This document shows positions 9,301 to 16,187 of a DNA stretch of 64,000 bases, one piece after another. Under the pieces are notes generated by a model. The model ran no database searches, was not told the DNA's origin, and was given only the letters and a program-made list of their open reading frames with translations. The stretch is taken from NCBI GenBank assembly GCA_964568875.1, contig CAZMSH010000007.1, positions 62,001 through 126,000 of the forward strand, written 5' to 3'. The stretch comes from SLNP01 sp964568875. Its GTDB lineage: Bacteria; Bacteroidota; Bacteroidia; Bacteroidales; VadinHA17. Both the position numbers and the translations under genes were made by a program. Positions within the stretch are counted from its first letter, which is position 1. Each line of letters begins with the position of its first letter.

Positions 9301-9585
9301 GGTGTTGCCGTCGTACTGGGCATTGAAGGCTATCAGGCTGCCGTCAGGTGAAAAGACCGGATTCGACTCCACACCGGCATCTACGGTAATGCGACGCGGC
9401 TGGGTTCCGTCTATGTTTGCCACCCACAGGTCTTCTGCATAGACGAAGGCGATGTGGCTGTTGCTGATGGCGGGCTGTGCCATCATCCTCGTGTCTCTGA
9501 TGTCTATTGCGGCAGCATTGATGAATGCCGGCAGCATAAGAAGGATCAGGGGCAATAACTTGTTGATTTTCCTTTTGTGATCCAT
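6337..9585 (-). CDS. secreted Tricorn-type serine protease (S41B)
   Basis: The 1082 residues match the size and order of Tricorn-core proteases. A signal peptide (residues 1-24) precedes a first propeller with repeated SPDGK and SPDGSLIAF blades (about 35-320). A second propeller follows (about 330-590: SWSPDGKSIAYISD, KWSPNGQKITYVD). Then come a helical C1 domain, a PDZ domain (about 790-850) and the S41 core. The nucleophile is Ser971 in GSGGD, and the GHHRV segment supplies a histidine. Tricorn trims peptides from other proteases; the bacterial homologues with signal peptides act in the periplasm. It is monocistronic in appearance, with its own terminator, and starts 262 bases after the stop of the LOG-like gene. 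Confidence 0.93.
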   Translation of the reverse strand: MDHKRKINKLLPLILLMLPAFINAAAIDIRDTRMMAQPAISNSHIAFVYAEDLWVANIDGTQPRRITVDAGVESNPVFSPDGSLIAFNAQYDGNTDVFVVPVEGGVPKRLTWHPGTDIARSFTPDGKAVLFASQRNVHTTRYYQLFTVPVEGGYPTQLVIPNAWYASYSPDGKQMAYTPIPERSQQWKNYRGGTVSEIWLFSFTDHSVVKIPQPEGRSNDMQPMWIGDKVYFISDRNGEFNLFSYHTGTKAITQLTSFTDFPILNVSAGTGKIAFEQGGYLHLYDLNTAKAAKLTIGIAADLLELRPRYVSGAGNIRSADISPAGARAVFGYRGEIITAPAEKGDPRNITLTTGAHEKFPSWSPDGKSIAYISDESGEYQLNIRTQDGKEPARSYKLTGTGFYANPKWSPNGQKITYVDNARNLYILDVASGNIKKIDADELYIPGAFRNQHGDWSYDSRWIVYTKVLPTHFRKIMIYSVDEGKSYELTDGLSDATEPIFDKSGKYLYFFASTDAGPVINWFDQTRHDMRSTNAIYLVTLQKNTVSPLARESDEEAPVPDKKETTAGAQKPAALQIDFEGITDRIINVPVSAGNYSQLGSAKEGEILYVVGSYDNPRQSTMRKYDLNRRRDSEVMQLSNYILSADGKKMLYRSGNTWGICNAGEKAEPGRGVINTGALEVRIDPVTEWAQIFDEAWRVNRDYFYDPGMHGANWPAMKKKYEPFLPHLTTRSDLNRLIQWMCSEIGVGHHRVGGGDRLTSSESVPGGLLGADFEIVSNRYQLKKIYGGLNWNPSLRSPLTEPGINASVGEYILGVNGRELTAADNIYSFFENTSGKIVELTIGPNPNRTGSRTVQVVPVGSESALRNRDWVEGNLKFVHEATNGQVAYVYVPNTTTAGHEYFKRYFYPQIDKKAIIIDERFNGGGLIADYYIDLLSRQYQAHWNFRHGVDMKTPNASIQGPRVMIIDETAGSGGDMLPWMFRKFEMGPLVGKRTWGGLVGTMGYPELMDGGSITAPNLAIWTEEEGFIVENVGVPPDVEVEMWPKEVIAGKDPQLLKAIEIIMQELKKNPPKDPVRPPYPIRR

Positions 9586-9847
9586 ATTTGAAGAATTTGG
9601 TTGGTAACTTAATGAATCCCTTTCCCGGCAGATAATGTGAGAAAGTATGTCAATTATACTACCCGGGATCGTTGCGAACCTATAAAAATAATCATTACTG
9701 CAGAGAAGACAATGATTCCGGCAGTATTATTTTAGCTTACGATAAACAGATATTTCTGTGTTGCGACTGGTTTCGCGAACCTGCCGGAAGCTCAATGAAC
9801 AGCTTAAACTTCACCTCATTATTATGAGCACACCCTCGGTTATTTGA

Positions 9848-10342
9848 CTAAAGATAGTTCATTATCTCTTCTATTGATGTTACAGGGATGAGCAGCCCGG
9901 AGTAACGGGCGTCGAGGTCTGTGGCTGCCAGCGTTGCTGCCCATCCGCCGAAGGTGGTGACGCACAGCACCCGTTTATTGTGCTGCCAGGCAAAGGCTAT
10001 CTCAGAGAGTGTTCCGGAGCCTCCACCGGCAGCAATGATTATGTCGGCAGAGTTGATGATAATGGAATTTCGTGCCAGACCAATACCTGTGGGGATGGGG
10101 ATGTCAACCCACCGGTTGGCATTTGCGGCTGAATATTCCGGCAGGATGCCTATTGTCTGGCCGGGAAAGGTGCCTTCCGACTCTTTGGCACCCCTGCAGA
10201 CAGCCTCCATAAATCCGCCGCGCCCGCCGCAGATGATAACCCTGTCAGGTGTGGCTACCGCGCGACCCAGCTCAACGCCGAAGTCATAGAGTTCGGGACT
10301 GCAGTTCTCTGTATTTGGACCGATGAAGGAAATACGTTTCAT
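9848..10342 (-). CDS. LOG/TIGR00725-like Rossmann-fold protein
   Basis: The 164 residues hold GGRGGFMEAVCRGAKES near residues 39-55 and GGGSGTLSEIAFAW near 106-119. The first resembles the GGGxxGxMG nucleotide loop and the second the PGGxGTxxE motif of LOG (lysine decarboxylase-like) proteins. Well-studied LOG members cleave nucleoside 5'-monophosphates at the N-glycosidic bond; the TIGR00725 branch has no settled substrate. It is cytoplasmic with no signal peptide. It lies upstream of the Tricorn-like gene on the same strand, but the 262-base gap argues against a tight operon. Confidence 0.85.
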   Translation of the reverse strand: MKRISFIGPNTENCSPELYDFGVELGRAVATPDRVIICGGRGGFMEAVCRGAKESEGTFPGQTIGILPEYSAANANRWVDIPIPTGIGLARNSIIINSADIIIAAGGGSGTLSEIAFAWQHNKRVLCVTTFGGWAATLAATDLDARYSGLLIPVTSIEEIMNYL

Positions 10343-10431
10343 AAATGCTGATCATTAAGCCAAAGATCGTTAAAAGAACTGCTTTTTCACAACAAGTTTT
10401 AATAATTGGGCATAATCTTCACGGTTCCAGC

Positions 10432-10467
10432 AAAAAAAACAGAGGCTGTCTCAAAGGGCAGCCTCTG
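10432..10467 (-). terminator. rho-independent terminator of the surface-protein operon
   Basis: On the minus strand a 9-bp perfect stem (10459-10467 with 10440-10448) is followed by a run of eight T. It lies 27 bases beyond the stop of the YWFNN-repeat gene. Confidence 0.85.
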
Positions 10468-10493
10468 GTTCTGGATTGAATATGAAGCTCTTG

Positions 10494-11930
10494 CTACTTT
10501 TTTACTATCCTGATAGTTTTACTTCTCTGGTCAGGTGCAGTTATTGTCAGCAGATAGACGCCGGGCCTTTCATTAATGTAGAGCACTAGCGGGGAGGCCT
10601 CCTTATAATCGGATTTCATAATCAGCCTGCCTGACATGTCTCTTAATGACAGAGTGAAACCGCCGGGGATTTCACCCGGATCAACGGTGACCAGTCCGGT
10701 GGTCGGATTCGGATAGACAACGATATCGTTGCCGAAGTCGTTGTCTATTATGCTGACGGTTGTAACATAGTAGCAGGATGAAGTATCCCTGCTGCCGTTC
10801 TGAGTGACCTGTACAGAGTAGTTGCCGTTGGTGGCAGGGGTAAAAGTGCGGTCAGTCTCTCCTTCGATGGCAGCATGATTGTTATCGCAGTCGAGCCACT
10901 GGAATGTCGCACCGGCGGCATTGGCGGTAAGCGATCCCTCTCCCTGCGTAACCGAGACATCTACCGGCATGGGCGTTTTGGTAATTGTGTCGGTGGTAAC
11001 TATACTCCATAAGCCAGCAGCATCTCTGAAGCGAAAGTGTATAAGGTGGTCTCCCTCGGCAATAGGTTTTATATCGATGGCAGGGGCCAGTGTATATTGG
11101 GGAACCGGGGTTGTCAGTACAACTGTAATTGCATCATCGCTGTTATCATCGAACCAGTAACTGTAGGCTGTAATTTTGTTGTCGGAGATGATACCCTGTG
11201 GTGCTTTGTAAAACATCTCACTCAGAGTGCTGCTGACGAGTCCGTTGGTGTCGCGAAACCTTATATTAAGTACGTTTACTCCGTCTGGCAGGGAGGAAAC
11301 ATCAATATTTCCGGCCAGAAGATATTGACCGGTATTTCCCGTCTGTGCCACAACTTTTGATGCATAGTCGTTATTGAACCAGTATTCATATTCAGAAATA
11401 TCTGCCTCTGTTATCTCTGAAAGAGGCTTCTTGTAGAAGGTCTCGCTGATAGTGCTGCTATACAGACCGCTGTTATCACGGAACCTTATGTTAAGTACGT
11501 TTACGCCGTCGGGCAAAGAAGAAACATCGATATTATCTGCAATGACATATTGATTGTTATTGCCTGTCGGCGACACTATCCGTTCTGCAAAGTCGTTATT
11601 GAACCAGTACTCATATTCTGCAAGATTGCTTTCGGTTTCATCGATAATCGGCATCTTGAAGAACATCGTTTCGAGGATGCTGCTCCATAATCCCTCTTCA
11701 TCTTTGAATCTTATGTTCAGCACATTGACGCCATAGGGAAGGGCCGTTACGTCAAGGTTGTCAGTGAGCCGGTATTGTTCGCCCGGACTGACAGTTACTT
11801 CAACTTTTCCGGAGAGGTCGTTGTTGAACCAGTACTCGTAGCCTGCAATCCGGTTTTGTGCCGTGGCAGGTGTTGATACCTGCATTATCAGATACGAGAT
11901 GACAATGGTAATTCTTAGTGATAACCGCAT
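10494..11930 (-). CDS. T9SS-sorted surface protein with four YWFNN repeats
   Basis: After a signal peptide (residues 1-24), four repeats of about 70-75 residues cover positions 27-330. Each starts with a Y-x-YWFNND type motif (YEYWFNND three times, YSYWFDDN once) and ends with NIRFRD plus a GLxSS strand. A short Ig-like or Reelin-type segment (about 335-395) follows. The last 80 residues form a T9SS type A sorting domain: VVYPNPTTG, SLRDMSGRLIM, PGVYLLTI and a basic end IRIVKK. The protein is thus expected to cross the outer membrane by T9SS and be attached at the surface. It follows the beta-helix gene with only three bases between them. I know of no function for the YWFNN repeat. Confidence 0.85.
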   Translation of the reverse strand: MRLSLRITIVISYLIMQVSTPATAQNRIAGYEYWFNNDLSGKVEVTVSPGEQYRLTDNLDVTALPYGVNVLNIRFKDEEGLWSSILETMFFKMPIIDETESNLAEYEYWFNNDFAERIVSPTGNNNQYVIADNIDVSSLPDGVNVLNIRFRDNSGLYSSTISETFYKKPLSEITEADISEYEYWFNNDYASKVVAQTGNTGQYLLAGNIDVSSLPDGVNVLNIRFRDTNGLVSSTLSEMFYKAPQGIISDNKITAYSYWFDDNSDDAITVVLTTPVPQYTLAPAIDIKPIAEGDHLIHFRFRDAAGLWSIVTTDTITKTPMPVDVSVTQGEGSLTANAAGATFQWLDCDNNHAAIEGETDRTFTPATNGNYSVQVTQNGSRDTSSCYYVTTVSIIDNDFGNDIVVYPNPTTGLVTVDPGEIPGGFTLSLRDMSGRLIMKSDYKEASPLVLYINERPGVYLLTITAPDQRSKTIRIVKK

Positions 11931-11933
11931 ACC

Positions 11934-12950
11934 TTATTTCTTTTGGGCGCCTGCCTTTACTTCGATGGAAAGCAGACCGCTTTCATCAGTTTCCCTTGCA
12001 ATGGTCTTTAGTATGATATGCGGATTGGATGGTACGGCACCCTCCTTATAGGGATAGTAACCTCCGTAGATGCCAACCTCTTCATTATCGTTGCCGGGAT
12101 ATGAAGCCGGATTCTGAAGATGGTAATCGTATTCATAGCCGAAGGCATTGCCTGAATGGTTTACTAAGATATCAGCCTGGGTTACCGGATAATAGTTGCC
12201 GGAAGCTTGTGGGGTTGTACCGAAAGCCGGATTGCTGTTAACAAAAATATTGTTGTTTATCTTGTTGGAATACCCTGTTAAGTACCTTCCGTCAATGCCC
12301 CAGAAAATATTGTTGTGAATATCATTATTGTCTCCCTGCATCACGTAGATTGATGCTGTGCCGGAATAGGAATGCAGGAATATGTTGTTTTTGATTACAT
12401 TTCCAAAGCTGTTCAGAATCCTTCCCTGAATGATGTTGTTGAATAATCCAATGTTTTGACCATTGCTGAAAGATATATTACCCTGGATGACATTGTTTAA
12501 GAGATTCAGGTTTGTGCTGGGGTTGGTCATGTTTCCTATTATATCAATGCCGCCATTGATTTTGCATCTGATTAATGTGACATTGTTTATTGAGTGGTTA
12601 CTATAAAAATATACATTGGATGTAATTTCGACTCCGTCAATATATGTTCCGTCAGCATTTTCCTGAAGGTAAATGACTCCCAGAAGAAATGTCTGTCCTG
12701 TAGCCATTGTAGAATCGGGGTAATGGCCTGCTCCGTAGATGCGTAGTTGTTTGTCTATGTAGTTTGGGGTTGTAAAACCTCCACCGGGAAGATAGATGGT
12801 ATCTCCTGCGGACGATGCATTATAGGCATCTTTAAAGGCCTCGGTTCCGGAAAAGAGTTGTACCCCTGTTGAGGTATGAAGGGCAACTTTCTGCGCCTGC
12901 AGCATGGTTGCAACGGCAATAGTAATTACTAGCAGTGTAATTCGCTTCAT
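11934..12950 (-). CDS. right-handed parallel beta-helix surface protein
   Basis: A signal peptide (residues 1-19, ending LQAQ) leads into an N-terminal region with GDTIYLPGGGF, typical of a helix cap. Asn-rich coils cover about residues 100-235 (LLNNVIQGN, LFNNIIQGR, IKNNIFLHS, IHNNIFWGI, INNNIFVNS), the pattern of right-handed parallel beta-helix proteins (DUF1565/NosD-like). The C-terminus (SGLLSIEVKAGAQKK) is not a clear T9SS sorting domain. Such proteins often bind or act on polysaccharide, but no catalytic motif can be read. It is the first gene of a tight two-gene operon with the YWFNN-repeat protein. Confidence 0.82.
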   Translation of the reverse strand: MKRITLLVITIAVATMLQAQKVALHTSTGVQLFSGTEAFKDAYNASSAGDTIYLPGGGFTTPNYIDKQLRIYGAGHYPDSTMATGQTFLLGVIYLQENADGTYIDGVEITSNVYFYSNHSINNVTLIRCKINGGIDIIGNMTNPSTNLNLLNNVIQGNISFSNGQNIGLFNNIIQGRILNSFGNVIKNNIFLHSYSGTASIYVMQGDNNDIHNNIFWGIDGRYLTGYSNKINNNIFVNSNPAFGTTPQASGNYYPVTQADILVNHSGNAFGYEYDYHLQNPASYPGNDNEEVGIYGGYYPYKEGAVPSNPHIILKTIARETDESGLLSIEVKAGAQKK

Positions 12951-13111
12951 AATCAGTGATTTTAATAGGTTGGAAATAGTGTCATCAGGTCAAATGGTGC
13001 CATATTGAGGCAATAGTTCAGAAGTCCTAAAAATAATTAAATTCTTATGAATACCTGAAGAGGAGGAAAAACTTTTTCAGTTTTAATTCGGTACCAATAA
13101 TCGATTGCCGT

Positions 13112-13198
13112 GCATGGGGCTCAGGGCATGGGGCCAGCCTTCGCCGAGGCTCCGGCTGACAAAGCATGGGGCATGGTGAATGGGGCATGGTGAATGGG
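13112..13198. repeat. G-rich GCATGGGG-type short repeats
   Basis: The GCATGGGG unit and near variants recur at 13112, 13126 and 13164-13198, the last with a GCATGGTGAATGG variant. A small hairpin (AGCCT/AGGCT, 13137-13152) lies within. The stretch has no coding frame and is part of the 335-base gap 12951-13285. Confidence 0.65.
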
Positions 13199-13206
13199 AC
13201 AGGAAC

Positions 13207-13285
13207 AACCCCGTATGGGGTTAAATATTAATAGGATAGAGGCCATCCCCCCACATGTTCTTGCTAAAATAGGCAAACTCTCGCT
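13207..13285 (+). repeat. REP-like element, diverged copy A
   Basis: The element starts with a hairpin AACCCC-GTAT-GGGGTT and continues with AAATATTAATAG. It aligns along roughly 75-80 bases with the two copies at 14297-14382 and 14413-14499, in the same orientation. It lies just downstream of the leftward gene ending at 13286. Confidence 0.6.
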
Positions 13286-13972
13286 TCATACCTGAATAAA
13301 ACCCTTTAAAAGACCGAGGGTTGCGCTCAGTTTTGCCGAACCTGCGTCGATTGTTGAGTTACCCCGGCTTGCCAGATGACGAAGGTAGAGCGAAGCCGAG
13401 AATATATCGACTTCAGGGAAGGCAGCCCTTTTTGTGGTCAGGGTGAAGAAATGACTTGCCAGCCGGAGCCTTGTTGTGTTGGTGATGGGATACCAGTAGC
13501 AAACCAGAGGCCTGACAGAAGAGACTCCCTCAACAAATCCTTCAGGTTCGGACATAGGCAGAAGTACCTTTCCCAGATTAACAGTATCAGTGAATGAACC
13601 CGTTCGTTCGTTCCATTGCTTTTGGTACATCTCCCGGGCATAGTCGTTTAGTTGCCGGGCGTTCATAACAGGTGATAGAGTCCTTGGTACCCCTGACGTG
13701 TATACTGACCAGTTTTTAACTTCTGTCTGGTAGAAGACCTCTTTGCCGTTGCCGGAGACTACAAGCCACCTGTCGAGCCGCTGCCGGCTTTCGATTGCAG
13801 ATGGCTCTGCTGTCGTAATGCGGCAGCTGAAACCTACTCCTTCAAAATAGTGTCTTACGATACCGAGTATAAGATCAGCGCCAAGAAATGTAGTGATTCC
13901 AGAGACGTGGGGGGCGCGTTCAGGCCTGTACACATCGTAAAATTCAAGCAGTTTGGGAATGTTGACTTTCAT
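13286..13972 (-). CDS. hypothetical protein, possible PD-(D/E)XK nuclease-like fold
   Basis: I do not recognise this 228-residue protein as a named family. Around residues 70-90 it reads LDRWLVVSGNG...VFYQTEVKNWS. A hydrophobic strand ending in E-x-K, preceded by an Asp about 18 residues earlier, is the pattern of the PD-(D/E)XK endonuclease core, and FLGADLILGIVRHYFEG could be the helix before it. There is no signal peptide or membrane segment. The gene stands alone, with REP-like copies on both sides in a repeat-rich stretch. The nuclease idea is an inference from one motif; the alternative is an uncharacterised conserved protein with a restriction-like fold but no activity. Confidence 0.65.
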   Translation of the reverse strand: MKVNIPKLLEFYDVYRPERAPHVSGITTFLGADLILGIVRHYFEGVGFSCRITTAEPSAIESRQRLDRWLVVSGNGKEVFYQTEVKNWSVYTSGVPRTLSPVMNARQLNDYAREMYQKQWNERTGSFTDTVNLGKVLLPMSEPEGFVEGVSSVRPLVCYWYPITNTTRLRLASHFFTLTTKRAAFPEVDIFSASLYLRHLASRGNSTIDAGSAKLSATLGLLKGFIQV

Positions 13973-14019
13973 GGAGACAAGGTTTGTGGCTTAAATATAG
14001 GAAAATCTGTAGATTTTAG

Positions 14020-14219
14020 GTGTTAGGTACCAGGTGTCAGGTGTCAGGTNNNNNNNNNNNNNNNNNNNNNNNNNNNNNNNNNNNNNNNNNNNNNNNNNNN
14101 NNNNNNNNNNNNNNNNNNNNNNNNNNNNNNNNNNNNNNNNNNNNNNNNNAGGTACCAGGTGTCAGGTGTCAGGTGTCAGGTGTCAGGTGTCAGGTACCAG
14201 GTGTCAGGTATCAGGTATC
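14020..14219. repeat. heptamer (CAGGTGT) tandem array
   Basis: Units CAGGTGT, CAGGTAC and CAGGTAT run head to tail on both sides of the N-run. The seven-base period gives spurious open frames. Related but decayed CAGG-rich sequence reappears at about 15273-15375, after the FISUMP gene. Confidence 0.8.
14050..14149. other. assembly gap of 100 N
   Basis: Exactly 100 N interrupt the heptamer array, with CAGGT units on both flanks, so the true array length is unknown. Confidence 0.98.
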
Positions 14220-14296
14220 TGGCTTCGTGTGTGCTCCCATTCGGTCGCAGGCTAGCCCGGTTGTCGCCGGTCCCGGTTCGGGTACCAGGATGCAAA

Positions 14297-14382
14297 TTAC
14301 CCCGGAGGGGTTGAATATCAATAGCATAATGGCACCCCCTTCCTTGTCATGCGGCAAAATTCGGAAAGGGTCGCTAACGATG
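14297..14382 (+). repeat. REP-like element, copy B
   Basis: ACCCC-GGA-GGGGT forms a hairpin head followed by TGAATATCAATAGCATAATGG and a CCCCCT tract. It is nearly identical to copy C, 116 bases downstream, with no indels between them over about 85 bases. Confidence 0.75.
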
Positions 14383-14412
14383 ACTCTTTGCAGATTGCCA
14401 AGGGAAACAAAG

Positions 14413-14499
14413 TAACCCCGGAGGGGTTGAATATCAATAGCATAATGGCACCCCCTCCCTTGTCTTGCGGCAAAATTAGGAAAGGGTCGCTAAAGATGG
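14413..14499 (+). repeat. REP-like element, copy C
   Basis: This is the second member of the tandem pair with copy B. It keeps the AACCCC-GGA-GGGGTT hairpin and the same downstream body, with scattered single-base differences. It ends about 90 bases before the FISUMP lipoprotein start. Confidence 0.75.
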
Positions 14500-14590
14500 C
14501 ATTAATTGGGTTTTGATTAATTATCACCAAGCTGATTTTTTTCTATTTTTAGCCTTGCGAAATGACATTAACCTATACCTATTTTCATTT

Positions 14591-15268
14591 ATGAACAGAA
14601 GACTATTTTTCCTGTTGCCGGCAGTATTATTCATGGCCGGTATTTTTATTATCAGCGGATGCAAAAAGAAGGACGATGAGCCTGTCACCGTGACCGACAT
14701 TGATGGTAATGTTTACAACATTGTCAAGATAGGAGATCAGGAGTGGCTGGGCAGCAACCTTAACGTTACCCGATACCGCAACGGCGACCCCATACATCAG
14801 GGACTGACAACGGCAAATAAGCAGGGTGCCTACATTAATTACAGCAATGAACCTGGTATTACCGATACATATGGCAGGCTGTATAATTCTTACGCCGGGC
14901 GCGATCCCAGGGGTGTCTGTCCGGTAGGCTGGCGCGTCGCCACAAAGGATGAATGGGAACAGCTGATTGATTTTCTGGGAGGTGCAGATGTTGCCGGGGG
15001 CAAGCTGAAAGAAGTCGGGCTTGATAACTGGCTTGATCCAAATACCGGAGCCACTGATGAGTATGGATTTAAGGCATTACCTGGTGGGTATGGCGGAAGT
15101 ACCGGAGTCTGGATGGGCAATTATGCTTCATTCTGGACTACAACCAGGGTGTATGGAGAGGATAATGATGAAACCTATATGTACTGGGTTTATTACAATA
15201 ACACTACTATTGCCCGTGATTCTGATTATGGTCCTTCGGGTTATTCCATAAGGTGTATCAGAGAATAG
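14591..15268 (+). CDS. FISUMP-domain lipoprotein
   Basis: The ATG at 14591 gives a lipoprotein signal ending IISGC (cysteine about residue 24) followed by KKKDDE; earlier in-frame starts only add a non-signal leader. Residues 35-225 match the Fibrobacter succinogenes major paralogous (FISUMP) domain: DIDGNVYNIVKIGDQEWLGSNL near the start, then GRLYNSYAG, CPVGWRVATKDEWEQLIDFLGG, FKALPGGY and a closing SIRCIRE. The domain is common in outer-surface proteins of Bacteroidota and Fibrobacteres; its function is not established. At 225 residues it is a single-domain form. It stands alone, flanked by short G-rich repeats. Confidence 0.88.
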   Translation: MNRRLFFLLPAVLFMAGIFIISGCKKKDDEPVTVTDIDGNVYNIVKIGDQEWLGSNLNVTRYRNGDPIHQGLTTANKQGAYINYSNEPGITDTYGRLYNSYAGRDPRGVCPVGWRVATKDEWEQLIDFLGGADVAGGKLKEVGLDNWLDPNTGATDEYGFKALPGGYGGSTGVWMGNYASFWTTTRVYGEDNDETYMYWVYYNNTTIARDSDYGPSGYSIRCIRE

Positions 15269-15411
15269 GTCACAGGTTACAGGGTACAGGCGAGGAGCGC
15301 AAGCGACGAAGTTCCGTGAAACGGAAGTGCCGTGTTCAGGGTATAGCGTACAGGGTGCTGGTTTATGGGTTCAGGGATTATGAACTAATAGCTTAAGGGC
15401 TGGTAACGATT

Positions 15412-16107
15412 ATGAGTACTTTTGCAGAGAGGGTTATAGAGTTTAACAGGAATTTGAAACTTGAGGCAGTTCTGCCGGCAGGGATCAGGGCCATGAATCC
15501 CTTTGCTGAGAATCCTTTAGCGCTGGAGGTGTCGTCTGAGTTCTACCGTAAATATTATAGTGACAACAGGGAGCGGACGCTGATACTGGGTATCAATCCG
15601 GGCCGCTTCGGGGCTGGAGTCACAGGTGTGCCGTTTACTGATACAAAGCGCATGAGGGATAAGTGCGGACTCGAGATTACAGGATTCGCGACTCACGAGC
15701 CCTCTTCAGTTTTCGTTTATGAGGTTATTGATGCCTGGGGTGGAGCAGCAAAGTTTTATTCCGAATTCTACATCAACTCACCGTCTCCGCTGGGATATGT
15801 TTCAATCAATGAGCGCGGTAAGGAGGTTAATTTCAACTACTACGATAGCCGCGAACTTGCCATTGCGGTACGGCCCTTCATGATAGAATCGCTAAGGGCA
15901 CATATTGCTGCGGGATGCCGTGCCGACATTGCCTTTTGTCTTGGTTCCGGAAAAAACTATGATTATCTGAGCCGGCTTAATGATGAATTTCGGTTTTTCG
16001 GGCAGCTGGTCGCCCTTGAGCACCCGAGGTTTATAATGCAGTATAAGTCAAAGGATAAGGATGACTATATTGATAAGTACCTCAGGTTACTCGCTGGCAG
16101 TTTGTGA
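15412..16107 (+). CDS. SMUG2-like uracil-DNA glycosylase family protein
   Basis: The 231-residue protein carries the uracil-DNA glycosylase motif 1 as LGINPGRFGAGVTGVPFTD (residues 58-77) and the motif 2-like ALEHPRFIMQY near 200-210. Both fit the SMUG2/DUF4918 branch. Family enzymes remove uracil or oxidised and deaminated pyrimidines from DNA in base excision repair. The protein is cytoplasmic and of full length for the branch. The Asn in GINPG would correspond to the catalytic-site residue of SMUG1-type enzymes; substrate choice cannot be read from sequence. It is monocistronic, converging on the PD40-SPOR gene. Confidence 0.85.
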   Translation: MSTFAERVIEFNRNLKLEAVLPAGIRAMNPFAENPLALEVSSEFYRKYYSDNRERTLILGINPGRFGAGVTGVPFTDTKRMRDKCGLEITGFATHEPSSVFVYEVIDAWGGAAKFYSEFYINSPSPLGYVSINERGKEVNFNYYDSRELAIAVRPFMIESLRAHIAAGCRADIAFCLGSGKNYDYLSRLNDEFRFFGQLVALEHPRFIMQYKSKDKDDYIDKYLRLLAGSL

Positions 16108-16187
16108 CAAGGCATACAGTTACTGATAACTCTGCACTCTACTAGTTATACACTGCAGATAAAGCTTGTTAATAAGCTAATTAAGCG

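Noticed and set aside
14020..14219. CRISPR-like array
   Set aside because: The units are seven bases long and contiguous, with no unique spacers, and no cas gene is in the window.
14020..14415. Open frame across the heptamer array and N-run
   Set aside because: The protein would be a repeat of Val-Ser-Gly-Xaa produced by the CAGGTGT array plus unknown bases; no signal, domain or start context supports it.
15308..15325. Hairpin TTCCGT-GAA-ACGGAA after the FISUMP gene
   Set aside because: Six base pairs with no following T run; too weak to call a terminator.
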